47,782 nt of DNA from Neorhizobium sp. SHOUNA12A (lineage in GTDB: Bacteria > Pseudomonadota > Alphaproteobacteria > Rhizobiales > Rhizobiaceae). The stretch covers positions 1-47,782 of the forward strand of contig NZ_JALBGV010000044.1 of NCBI RefSeq assembly GCF_023006505.1. The letters are read 5' to 3'. Below are positions 8,737-16,884 of the stretch, piece after piece. The notes beneath the pieces were generated by a model. It did not search any database. It saw nothing but the letters and a program-made list of their open reading frames with translations, and had not been told where the DNA came from. The number at the start of each line of letters is the position of its first letter. The stretch's first letter is position 1. A program made the translations under genes and the position numbers.

Positions 8737-9795
8737 ATGACATTCGACGCGAAGAAGCTCGACGAATTGCGCGCAAAATATCTCGACAGCCGAGGTGGCG
8801 AGATTTTTGACCCGAAATTCAAAAAAGTCGGAGAGAAGATCTTCGACAAGGCCGGCACCCGCGTCGCGCCCTATGCGGGCATTCCCACGCTTCTCGATGC
8901 GCCCTACAGGCCGCTCGATGCGGAGAACCCCGATTTCGGCGACCTGCAGGTGGCGATGCTCGGCATGCCGATGGATCTTGGCGTCACCAACCGGCCGGGC
9001 TCGCGTTTCGGGCCTCGGGCATTGCGCACGATCGAGCGCGTCGGACCCTATAACCACGTGCTGGAATGCGCGCCGATCTATGAACTGAACGTCGCCGATA
9101 TCGGCGACGTGGCCTTCCGCAGCCGCTATCGGCTGGAAATGAGCCATGACGATATCGAGAAGCGCGTGGGCCAGATCGTCGATGCCGGCGTGCTGCCGCT
9201 CTCGGTCGGCGGCGATCATTCGATCACCCATCCGATCCTGAAGGCGGTCGGCAAAAACGCGCCGGTCGGCATGATCCATATCGATGCCCATTGCGATACG
9301 AGCGGCTTTTTCGACGAGACCAAGTTCCACCACGGCGGCCCGTTCCGCAACGCGGTGCTCGACGGCGTGCTTGATCCGACCCGAACGATCCAGATCGGCA
9401 TCCGGGGTGCGGCCGAATATCTCTGGGAGTTCTCCTACGAATCCGGCATGACGGTGATCCACGCGGAGGAAGTGACCGGCATGGGGCTGCCGGCGATCAT
9501 CGAAAAGGCCAAGACAATCGTCGGCGATGGCCCGACCTATGTCTCCTTCGATATCGACAGCCTCGACCCGAGCTTTGCGCCCGGCACCGGCACGCCGGAG
9601 ATCGGCGGGCTCACCACCCGTGAGGTGCTGGAACTCGTCCGCGGCCTCAAGGGCATCAACATCGTCGGCGGCGATGTGGTCGAGGTGGCACCGCAATATG
9701 ACGCGACCAACAACACCGCCCATGCGGGCGCTCAGATATTGTTCGAAATCCTGAGCCTGATGGTCTTCAGCCCTTCCGTGAAGGGCCGCGCCTGA
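8737..9795 (+). CDS. Ureohydrolase (agmatinase/guanidinobutyrase family)
   Basis: A 352-residue arginase-superfamily enzyme. Start 8737 follows GGCGAGG. The two-manganese site is complete: GGDHS (His161), HIDAHCD (Asp183, His185, Asp187) and SFDIDSLDP (Asp272, Asp274), with APGTGTPE closing the family signature. These enzymes split urea from a guanidino compound such as agmatine, 4-guanidinobutyrate or 3-guanidinopropionate. Sequence alone does not fix the substrate. It is the first gene of an operon with a polyamine-type importer and a nitrilase-family hydrolase. The N-terminal extension of about 65 residues is longer than in E. coli SpeB and resembles the guanidino-acid branch (inference). 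Confidence 0.9.
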   Translation: MTFDAKKLDELRAKYLDSRGGEIFDPKFKKVGEKIFDKAGTRVAPYAGIPTLLDAPYRPLDAENPDFGDLQVAMLGMPMDLGVTNRPGSRFGPRALRTIERVGPYNHVLECAPIYELNVADIGDVAFRSRYRLEMSHDDIEKRVGQIVDAGVLPLSVGGDHSITHPILKAVGKNAPVGMIHIDAHCDTSGFFDETKFHHGGPFRNAVLDGVLDPTRTIQIGIRGAAEYLWEFSYESGMTVIHAEEVTGMGLPAIIEKAKTIVGDGPTYVSFDIDSLDPSFAPGTGTPEIGGLTTREVLELVRGLKGINIVGGDVVEVAPQYDATNNTAHAGAQILFEILSLMVFSPSVKGRA

Positions 9796-9869
9796 CATAA
9801 ACTGCTGACAACAAGGGAACTCGCCAGCCGGCAAAGCACCGGCAGGCCTAAAAAACAAAGGAGAACATC

Positions 9870-10958
9870 ATGCGTGACATTCTGAACGCCAAACTCGGAC
9901 GCCGTAGCGTGCTCGGTGCCGGTCTCGCCGGCGCCTCCATGCTGGCCATGCCCTCGGTGCTGCGCGCCCAGGACAAGTCGCTGAAGGTCGGCGTCTATGG
10001 CGGCTTCTTCAAGGATTCGTTCGACAAGAACATCTTCCCCGACTTCACCAAGGCGACCGGCATCGCGATCGAATCCGTCGCCGAGCCGACAGGCGAAGCC
10101 TGGCTGGTTCAGCTCGAACAGGCCGCCAAGGCGGGTGCGGCTCCGGCCGACGTCTCGATGATGTCGCAGGTGGCGATGCTGAAGGGCCAGACGACCAAAC
10201 TCTGGGCGCCGCTCGACGCCGCCAAGCTGCCGAACTCCAAGAACCTCATTGAGAACTTCGTCAACAAATATCCGGACGGCAAGATCGCCGGCATCGGCGC
10301 CGTCTCCTGGTACATCACGCTGGTGACCAATACGCAGGCCTACAAGGAAGCCCCGACTTCCTGGGCTGCCCTGTGGGACAAGGCGAATGCCGACAAGCTC
10401 GGCCTCCTGGCACTCGTCTCCAACTCCTTCCTGCTTGAAGTGACCGCAAAAACCTTCATGGGCGGCACCAAGGCGCTCGATACCGACGAAGGCATCCTCA
10501 AGGCGCTCGAAAAGCTCTCGGAAGTGAAGCCGAACGTCCGCCTCTGGTATCGCGACGAGGCGCAGTTCGAACAGGCGCTGAAGTCGGGCGAAATCCCGAT
10601 GGGCCAGTATTACCACGACGTCACCGGTCTTGCCGCCTCGCAAGGCAGCCCGGTCCGCTCGACCTTCCCCAAGGAAGGCGGCATCCAGGACAGTGGCTGC
10701 TGGGCGCTGTCGCGTGCCTCGAAGAAGACCGAGGAAGCCCACACGTTCATCAACTACATGTGCCAGCCGGCCATCCAGGCGACCCTGTCGCGCAAAGTCG
10801 GCACCTCGCCGACCGTCAAGCGCGACCTGCTCGACCTGACCGCCGCCGAATTCGCCTCGGTTTCCTCCGATATCGAGCCGATCATCCCGCGTTACGATCT
10901 CTACCAGACCAAGTCTGACTTCCTGAACCAGAAGTGGACGGAGATGATCGCAGGGTGA
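9870..10958 (+). CDS. ABC importer substrate-binding protein (PotD/PotF type), Tat signal
   Basis: A 362-residue periplasmic binding protein with AAAGGAG just upstream of the ATG. The N-terminus LGRRSVLGAGLAGASMLAM is a twin-arginine signal, with probable cleavage after VLRAQ. The mature part starts KSLKVGVYGGFFKDSF, as in spermidine/putrescine and related cation-binding proteins. It delivers the substrate to the permease pair encoded downstream. A 188-base gap with a RIME element separates it from the ATPase gene, which may allow more binding protein than transporter to be made. Confidence 0.92.
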   Translation: MRDILNAKLGRRSVLGAGLAGASMLAMPSVLRAQDKSLKVGVYGGFFKDSFDKNIFPDFTKATGIAIESVAEPTGEAWLVQLEQAAKAGAAPADVSMMSQVAMLKGQTTKLWAPLDAAKLPNSKNLIENFVNKYPDGKIAGIGAVSWYITLVTNTQAYKEAPTSWAALWDKANADKLGLLALVSNSFLLEVTAKTFMGGTKALDTDEGILKALEKLSEVKPNVRLWYRDEAQFEQALKSGEIPMGQYYHDVTGLAASQGSPVRSTFPKEGGIQDSGCWALSRASKKTEEAHTFINYMCQPAIQATLSRKVGTSPTVKRDLLDLTAAEFASVSSDIEPIIPRYDLYQTKSDFLNQKWTEMIAG

Positions 10959-10982
10959 TCACAGCCTCGCGTTCCAAGGCAG

Positions 10983-11117
10983 CCCCTCACCCTAGCCCTC
11001 TCCCCGCTTGCGGGGAGAGGGGACGTGCCCAACGCCCAAGTTTGCGATAGCCGAGACGGTGCGGCATATTCCTTCTCCCCGCGAGCGGGGAGAAGGTGGC
11101 GGCAGCCGGATGAGGGC
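10983..11117. repeat. RIME-type palindromic element inside the transporter operon
   Basis: The element runs from CCCTCACCC to GGATGAGGG. It contains two strong hairpins: CCTCTCCCCGC/GCGGGGAGAGG near 10997-11021, and CCTTCTCCCCGC (11071-11082) with GCGGGGAGAAGG (11085-11096). Between them is a conserved linker that includes GGTGCGGCATATTCC. The same linker and hairpins occur in inverse orientation at 33449-33580. This matches the RIME family described in Rhizobium. Confidence 0.85.
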
Positions 11118-11146
11118 ACTAGCCCGTTAAGACACACGGAGACCGA

Positions 11147-12184
11147 ATGTCCGGATTGAACCTCAGCCATGTGACGAAGCAGTTCGGCAACTTCACGGCC
11201 GTCAACGACGTGAGCCTTTCGGTTCCGGACGGCACGTTCGTCTGCCTGCTCGGGCCGTCCGGCTGCGGCAAGACCACGCTGATGCGGATGATCGCCGGCC
11301 TGGATCTTCCGACCAATGGCTCGATCGAGCTCGGCGGCGCCGATATCACCGCCGTGCCGACCCACAAGCGCGACCTCGGCATGGTCTTCCAGTCGCTGGC
11401 GCTTTTCCCGCACCTGACGGTCGGCGAGAACATCGCCTATTCTCTACGCATCCGCGGCACGCCCAAGGACGTGCAGAAGAAACGCGTCGACGAACTGCTC
11501 GCGATGATCCATCTGCCGGGCTTCGCCGACCGTTCCGTGGCAAAACTCTCCGGCGGCCAAAGGCAGCGCGTGGCGATCGCCAGAGCGCTCGCCATCTCGC
11601 CAAAGCTTTTCCTGCTCGATGAGCCGCTGTCGGCGCTCGACGCAAAACTGCGAGAGGCGATGCAGGTGGAACTGCGCCAGCTGCAGCAGCGCCTAGGCAT
11701 CACCACCATCGTCGTCACCCATGACCAGCGCGAGGCGATGACCATGGCCGATACCGTCGTCGTCATGAACGGCGGCGAGATTCGCCAGGCGGCCGCTCCG
11801 GTCGATATCTACCGCCGCCCGGCCGACAGTTTCGTCGCCGACTTCATCGGCCAGACCAACCTCCTGCCCGTCGCCGCCGACAGTACAGGCCGCGCCAGCG
11901 TGCTCGGCGAAGTGATCGAGGGCATCACGCTCCCCGCCGGCGCGGCAAAAGGCATGCTGTCGGTGCGGCCGGAAGACGTGCAGCTCACCGCCCCCGGCCA
12001 CGGCGCGATTGCCGGCACCGTCACCTTCATCCGCGATCTCGGCGGCGCCATCGAAACCTTCGTGGAGGCGGGCAGCACCCAGGTGATCGCGGTGTCTTCG
12101 CCGCGCAACCGGCCGGACGTCTCGGTCGGGCAGAGCGTCGGCATCAGGCTCGATCCGGCCACCAGCGTGGTGCTTGCCAGATGA
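11147..12184 (+). CDS. ABC importer ATPase (PotA type)
   Basis: A 345-residue ATPase. Walker A is GPSGCGKTT (residues 36-44), the Q-loop region is LGMVFQSLALFPHLTV, the signature is LSGGQRQRVAIARAL, Walker B is LFLLDEPLSALD and the H-loop is TTIVVTHDQREAMTM. A C-terminal TOBE domain (about 250-345) is present. It powers import by the two permeases that follow and overlaps the first by ATGA (12181-12184). ACGGAG precedes the start. Confidence 0.94.
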   Translation: MSGLNLSHVTKQFGNFTAVNDVSLSVPDGTFVCLLGPSGCGKTTLMRMIAGLDLPTNGSIELGGADITAVPTHKRDLGMVFQSLALFPHLTVGENIAYSLRIRGTPKDVQKKRVDELLAMIHLPGFADRSVAKLSGGQRQRVAIARALAISPKLFLLDEPLSALDAKLREAMQVELRQLQQRLGITTIVVTHDQREAMTMADTVVVMNGGEIRQAAAPVDIYRRPADSFVADFIGQTNLLPVAADSTGRASVLGEVIEGITLPAGAAKGMLSVRPEDVQLTAPGHGAIAGTVTFIRDLGGAIETFVEAGSTQVIAVSSPRNRPDVSVGQSVGIRLDPATSVVLAR

Positions 12185-13035
12185 GACGCGAACCGCCCCA
12201 GCGTCTTGCCGATTACGGGCCGCTCTTTTTCCCGGCGGGCATGCTGACCGTGTTCTTCGTGGTGCCGTTCGCCACGATGATCGCCGTGTCCTTTTTCCAG
12301 CGCGAACAGGGCGGGTTCTATACGCCCGCCTTCGTGTTCGACAACTACGCCCGTTTCCTCAGCATGTTCTTCGGCAAGGTTCTGGGTTTCTCGCTGTTTC
12401 TCGCCGTCGCGGTGGCGATAACCTGCGTGGTGATCGGCATTCCCTTCACCTATCTGCTCTCCCGGTCGGCGCGAAAAATCCAGGTTGTCTGGCTGGTGGC
12501 GCTCTTGTCCATCCTGTCGCTCTCCGAAGTGATGATCGGCTTTGCCTGGTCGACGCTGTTTTCGCGCACCGCCGGCGTCACCAACCTGTTCGTCTGGCTG
12601 GGGTTGATGGCGCAACCGCAGGCGCTGACCCCGAGTTTCGGCGCCGTCATGACCGCCATGACCTATCAAGCCTTCCCCTATACGGTCCTGGTCCTCTATC
12701 CGGCGCTGGTCCGCCTCGACCCGACACTGACCGAAGCCGCGCGCACGCTCGGCGCCTCACCGGTCAAGGCCTTCTTCACCGTCGTGGTGCCGGCGCTGCG
12801 CAACACCATTCTGGCGACGCTGATCATGGTCTTCATCTTCGCGCTCGGTTCGTACCTGCTGCCGCAGCTGCTCGGAAGGCCGCAGCACTGGACGCTGTCG
12901 GTGCTGATCACCGATCAGGCGATCTACCAGTCGAACATGCCGTTTGCCGCCGCCATGGCCGTTTTCCTCGTGCTCGTGTCGCTGGCGCTGGTTGGCCTGG
13001 CCCTTTACGCCGGACAGCAGAGGCAAGCGAAATGA
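12181..13035 (+). CDS. ABC importer permease (PotB type)
   Basis: A 284-residue protein with six membrane helices and the inner-membrane importer EAA loop (LTEAARTLGASPVKAFFTVV, then VPALRNTI) that contacts the ATPase. It is coupled to the ATPase gene by a four-base overlap and to the next permease by another ATGA (13032-13035). Together with the PotC-like partner it forms the membrane channel for the substrate held by the binding protein. Confidence 0.93.
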   Translation: MRREPPQRLADYGPLFFPAGMLTVFFVVPFATMIAVSFFQREQGGFYTPAFVFDNYARFLSMFFGKVLGFSLFLAVAVAITCVVIGIPFTYLLSRSARKIQVVWLVALLSILSLSEVMIGFAWSTLFSRTAGVTNLFVWLGLMAQPQALTPSFGAVMTAMTYQAFPYTVLVLYPALVRLDPTLTEAARTLGASPVKAFFTVVVPALRNTILATLIMVFIFALGSYLLPQLLGRPQHWTLSVLITDQAIYQSNMPFAAAMAVFLVLVSLALVGLALYAGQQRQAK

Positions 13036-13826
13036 CAGCTCTCCGCCGCCTGTTCTTCTTCGTCGTCGGCCTGTTCCTGGCCCTGCCGCTGATCGTCGTC
13101 GCAGGCGTCTCGATCAATGCCCGCCAGACACTGGCCTTTCCGCCACAGGGCTTTTCGCTCTCCTGGTACGGCCAGATCTTCACCAATCCCGAATGGCGTA
13201 ATGCGCTGGTCGCCTCACTGACCCTGGCTGCCTCCTCCGCGCTTCTGGCCCTGCTGATCGCCCTGCCGCTCGCCTGGTTCCTGTGGCGGCGGATCGCCCC
13301 CTGGGCCAACATCTTCCAGCTTCTCGGCGTGGCACCCTTCACCCTGCCGCCGGTCATCACCGCGCTCGGGCTCCTCACCTTCTGGGCGACCACCGGCTTC
13401 TACGGCCAGGCCTGGACGGCGGTGATCAGCCACGGCATCTTTTTCGTCACCCTGCCGCTGGTGACCTTGTCGCTCGGTTTTTCGGCGATCGATCGTTCGC
13501 TGGTGGAAGCGGCCGCCACCATGGGCGCCGACGACGGCAAGATCTTTCGCACCGTAGTGCTGCCGCTGATCCTGCCCTATCTCGTCTCCGGTTACGCCTT
13601 CGCCTTCGTTCTGTCGCTGAACGAATATATCGTCGCCTACATGACCGTCGGTTTCACCATGGAAACCCTGCCGATCAAGATCTTCAATGCGCTGCGCTAC
13701 GGCTATACGCCGACCATGGCCGCCGTGACGGTGCTGTTCCTGGTCATCGCCGCAGTCGTCTTCGGTCTGGTGGCGCGCTTCGGCGACCTGCCCAAACTGC
13801 TCGGCGCCATGTCGGACGAGCGCTAA
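13032..13826 (+). CDS. ABC importer permease (PotC type)
   Basis: A 264-residue permease. The start at 13032 is set by the ATGA overlap with the previous gene, although the open frame extends far upstream as a shadow. It has six membrane helices and an EAA loop (LVEAAATMGADDGKIFRTVV, then LPLILPYL). Helix five contains SLNEYIVAYMTVGF, a sequence typical of PotC/PotI proteins. It completes the importer made by the three preceding genes. Confidence 0.93.
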   Translation: MTALRRLFFFVVGLFLALPLIVVAGVSINARQTLAFPPQGFSLSWYGQIFTNPEWRNALVASLTLAASSALLALLIALPLAWFLWRRIAPWANIFQLLGVAPFTLPPVITALGLLTFWATTGFYGQAWTAVISHGIFFVTLPLVTLSLGFSAIDRSLVEAAATMGADDGKIFRTVVLPLILPYLVSGYAFAFVLSLNEYIVAYMTVGFTMETLPIKIFNALRYGYTPTMAAVTVLFLVIAAVVFGLVARFGDLPKLLGAMSDER

Positions 13827-13838
13827 AGGAACAAGCCC

Positions 13839-14609
13839 ATGAAGATCGCCGGCTTCCAGATGCAGCCCGTCGTCGGTGACGTCGAGGCGAACCTCGCCAA
13901 GATCGAGGCGGCGGCCGAAGAGGCGGCCGCAAAGGGCGCCGCGCTGCTGATCGCGCCGGAGCTGGCGCTGACCGGTTATGGCGCGGGGGAGAAATTTCCC
14001 GATCTCGCCACGCCCGCCCATGGCCCGGTGACCGGCCGGCTGTCGGAGATCGCCTCGAAACACGGGCTGGCGATCGTCGCGGGTTTTGCCGAAAAGACCT
14101 TCGAAAACACCTTCAACAGCGCCTTCTTCACCGACGGCAAGGGCCAGACGGCGGTCTATCGCAAATGCAATCTCTACGGCCTCTATGAGCGCAAATGGTT
14201 CGCCCAGGAGGACCGCCGCCAGGTTCTGGTTACGCTCGGCGGTATCAGGCTGGGGTTCCTGATCTGCTACGATGTCGAGTTTCCGGAAAACGTCCGGCAG
14301 CTCGCGAAAGGCGGCGCCGATCTCGTCGTGGTGCCGACGGCGCTGCCGACCGGCTGGTCCGGTCAGTTCATCGCCGAACACATGATCCAGGTCCGCGCCT
14401 TCGAGAACCAGGTTTTTGTCGCCTATATCAACCACAGTGGTTCGGACGACTTGTTCGCCTATGCCGGCCTTTCGCGGATCGCGGCACCGGACGGCAAGCT
14501 GATTGCCGAGGCGCCCGCCGAGGGCGAAGCCCTGATCATCGCCGAGGTCGATCCGGCGGCCTACACCCGGTCGCGGGCGGAAAACACCTACCTCGCCGAT
14601 CTCGTGTGA
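13839..14609 (+). CDS. Carbon-nitrogen hydrolase (nitrilase superfamily)
   Basis: A 256-residue enzyme with the intact triad: Glu41 (APELALTGYG), Lys109 (AVYRKCNLYG) and Cys143 (LICYDVEFPE). AAAGGA precedes the start 12 bases after the permease stop, so it belongs to the operon. The family cuts amides, carbamoyl groups or nitriles. Next to a ureohydrolase and a polyamine-type importer, candidate substrates are N-carbamoylputrescine or a guanidino-amide such as 4-guanidinobutyramide. The Tyr-Gly-Leu-Tyr-Glu block after the lysine is typical of small aliphatic amidases. Exact chemistry is inference. Confidence 0.88.
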   Translation: MKIAGFQMQPVVGDVEANLAKIEAAAEEAAAKGAALLIAPELALTGYGAGEKFPDLATPAHGPVTGRLSEIASKHGLAIVAGFAEKTFENTFNSAFFTDGKGQTAVYRKCNLYGLYERKWFAQEDRRQVLVTLGGIRLGFLICYDVEFPENVRQLAKGGADLVVVPTALPTGWSGQFIAEHMIQVRAFENQVFVAYINHSGSDDLFAYAGLSRIAAPDGKLIAEAPAEGEALIIAEVDPAAYTRSRAENTYLADLV

Positions 14610-14721
14610 ACTCCAAGCCGACCGGAGTACTCGACCCCAGGTCAATACGACCTTAGACAAGCTCCCATCTCCTTTGATAATGTTGTATAGCATTCAGCGT
14701 TACAGCATTCCGGGGGGAGGC

Positions 14722-15801
14722 ATGACACGCATATTCCGGGCGCCGGCCTTTTATATTCAAGGCCCGGGAGCCCTGAGTCAGCTCGGCGAAAAGGCCGCGA
14801 CGCTCGGCCGGTCGGTCGTGGCGATCTGCGACGCCGTGGTGCTTCCGCATATCGAGGCGGATCTCACCGAGACCCTGAACCGGCAGGACATCACGCCAAC
14901 CGTGATCCCCTTCGACGCGGACGTCACCCACAGGGAAATGGACCGCCTGGCCGAAATGGTGCGCGCTAGGGGCGGCGAAGTGGTTGTCGGCATCGGCGGC
15001 GGGCGCACGCTCGACGTCGCCAAGGGTGTTTCTCGCCGCACCGGCCTGCCCTTCGTCAGCGTACCGACGGTCGCGTCCACCGATGCGCCCTCGACCCGCG
15101 GCATCGTCATCTATGACGACCACCACCGGATGATTGCCGTCGAACAGATGGACCAGAACCCGGCCGTCGTGATCGTCGATACGGCGATCATCGCCAAGGC
15201 CCCTGCCCGGCTGCTGCTCGGCGGCATCGGCGATGCGCTGACCGCAAAGTTCGAGACGGAAGGCGCCTGGAAGGGCACCGGCCTTTCCAAGCAGGGAACG
15301 CGGCCTTTGAAGACCGGCGTGATGCTCGGCGATATCTGTTACCGGATGCTGCTCGAACACGGGCCGGGTGCCATGCGGGTGGCCGGCACCGGAGAGGTGA
15401 CGCCGGATCTCGAAGCGGTCATCGAGGCGATCCTCTGGCTCAGCGCCGTCGCCTTCGAAAATACCGGTCTCTCCATTGCCCATGCGGTCGCGACCGAACT
15501 CGGGGCGATCGAGCCGGTGCGAAAACAGTCGCTGCATGGCGAACATGCAGCCTACGGCACGCTGGTGCAGGCAATGGCGGAAGGCCGCCCCGAGGACGAA
15601 CTGACGACGCTGTTCGGCTTCTATGACGAGATCGGCATGCCGCGCCGGCTTGTCGACCTCGGCATGCCCGATATCGGCGATACGGCGATCGAAAATCTTG
15701 GCGCAGCCTGCGCAAAAAGCCCGTTCCTGGTCAACCAGGAACGGATGCTCGATGCGAATGATCTGGCCGCCGCCTTCCGGGCTGTGGAAAACTACGCTTA
15801 A
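14722..15801 (+). CDS. Iron-containing alcohol dehydrogenase, glycerol dehydrogenase (GldA) type
   Basis: A 359-residue protein. Start 14722 is chosen because GGGGGGAGG lies five bases upstream; a frame extension to 14674 lacks this. Hallmarks are the NAD loop GIGGGRTLDVAKGVSRR, the GldA signature PTVASTDAPSTRGIVIYDD, and metal ligands in GIGDALTAKFE (Asp), IAHAVATEL (His) and LHGEHAAYG (His). GldA enzymes oxidise glycerol or similar 1,2-diols to the hydroxyketone. The gene is 112 bases from the nitrilase-family gene and just before an IclR regulator, so it may have its own promoter. Confidence 0.9.
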   Translation: MTRIFRAPAFYIQGPGALSQLGEKAATLGRSVVAICDAVVLPHIEADLTETLNRQDITPTVIPFDADVTHREMDRLAEMVRARGGEVVVGIGGGRTLDVAKGVSRRTGLPFVSVPTVASTDAPSTRGIVIYDDHHRMIAVEQMDQNPAVVIVDTAIIAKAPARLLLGGIGDALTAKFETEGAWKGTGLSKQGTRPLKTGVMLGDICYRMLLEHGPGAMRVAGTGEVTPDLEAVIEAILWLSAVAFENTGLSIAHAVATELGAIEPVRKQSLHGEHAAYGTLVQAMAEGRPEDELTTLFGFYDEIGMPRRLVDLGMPDIGDTAIENLGAACAKSPFLVNQERMLDANDLAAAFRAVENYA

Positions 15802-15860
15802 AGCGGGCTCGACCTGCTACAGATATAAATATAATCAACTGGGAACACAGGGGATTTAGG

Positions 15861-16763
15861 ATGCCGTCAGATAAGACCAAGGCGCCGGTGGAATGGACCC
15901 AGCGCCGCATTCAATCGATCGAGGTCGGCTTCCAGGTTATTCGCGCCATGGAGGCGGCGAACGGCCCGCTGCCGCTGCGCGATATCGCCGCCGCCGCCGG
16001 CATGCCGCCAAGCAAGGCGCATCTCTACCTCGTCAGCTTCGTCAAGGAGGGCGTCGCCTTCCAGGATCCGGTCACCGGGCATTACGGGCTCGGCCGTTTC
16101 GCGATCCAGCTCGGCCTGTCGGCCATCCGCCAGCTCGACGTGGTGGAATTCGCCCGCGAAGAACTCGCAGCGCTGCAGCGCACCGCCGGTTTCGCCACCT
16201 ATCTTTCGCTCTGGGGCGATCGCGGCCCGGGCATCGTTTCCAAGGTGGACGGCGAGCGGCAGGGATCGCTTGCCGTGCGCCTCGGCTACGTGCTGCCGCT
16301 CCTGACCTCGGCGACCGGCCAGGTCTTCCTCACCTATCTCGACGAGAGCGAGACCATGGCGGTGCGGCAGGACGAAATTGCCGCGGCCAAGCGGGATTCG
16401 TCGGATGACGCGGCCTCGCTCTCGCCGCGCGTTACCAGCACCAAGGAAATCCAGAAGATCATCGAGACCGTGCGCCACCAAGGTTATGCGATGACGGTCA
16501 ACAGCATCAATTCGAGCTTCGCCGCTATCGCTGCGCCGGTCTTCGATTATAGCGGCCGGATCGTCGCGACCATGACCGTGCTCGGTTCCGACAAACAGCT
16601 CGCCGGCCCCCGCAAGAAACCGACGATCGACGCCCTGATGGCAGCCGCCCACCGGCTTTCCGAACGGCTCGGCGCACCCGGCCGCGGGGCAAAGGGCGAG
16701 GACAAGGTCAAGCCTCCCGCGCCGCCGAAGCCGACCCGGGCGAAGAGCACGGCGGGACGGTAA
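15861..16763 (+). CDS. IclR-family transcriptional regulator
   Basis: A 300-residue protein. An N-terminal winged helix (RIQSIEVGFQVIRAMEAANG, PLPLRDIAAAAGMPPSKAHL) is followed by the GAF-like effector domain with TSATGQVFLTYL and INSINSSFAAIAAPVFDYSG. The C-terminal 40 residues are a Lys/Pro/Ala-rich tail. IclR proteins often control aromatic or C2-C4 acid breakdown. It sits between the GldA-like gene and the gentisate dioxygenase operon and may regulate either one. Confidence 0.92.
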   Translation: MPSDKTKAPVEWTQRRIQSIEVGFQVIRAMEAANGPLPLRDIAAAAGMPPSKAHLYLVSFVKEGVAFQDPVTGHYGLGRFAIQLGLSAIRQLDVVEFAREELAALQRTAGFATYLSLWGDRGPGIVSKVDGERQGSLAVRLGYVLPLLTSATGQVFLTYLDESETMAVRQDEIAAAKRDSSDDAASLSPRVTSTKEIQKIIETVRHQGYAMTVNSINSSFAAIAAPVFDYSGRIVATMTVLGSDKQLAGPRKKPTIDALMAAAHRLSERLGAPGRGAKGEDKVKPPAPPKPTRAKSTAGR

Positions 16764-16818
16764 GCGGATCTTCCCCTTATTCGGAGATCAGGTACTGCCA
16801 GCGGCAATCCCAATGCGA

Positions 16819-16850
16819 TTGACCTCCCCAAATTAATTAGTATACCTTAC
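16819..16850 (+). promoter_or_regulatory. Candidate promoter and GTATAC operator of the gentisate operon
   Basis: TTGACC (16819-16824), a 16-base gap and TATACC (16841-16846) form a plausible sigma-70 promoter 40 bases from the start codon. ATTAGTATACCTTAC (16836-16850) covers the -10 region. Close relatives of this motif lie at 29006 and 33295, so it may be an operator of a shared regulator. Confidence 0.5.
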
Positions 16851-16884
16851 GATCTTGGCTGGAGGAGCCGAGGAGGAGGATTTC

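Noticed and set aside
13215..14693. Minus-strand frame of 492 codons opposite the permease and nitrilase genes
   Set aside because: Same reason: low-complexity composition and full overlap with genes that show intact catalytic motifs.
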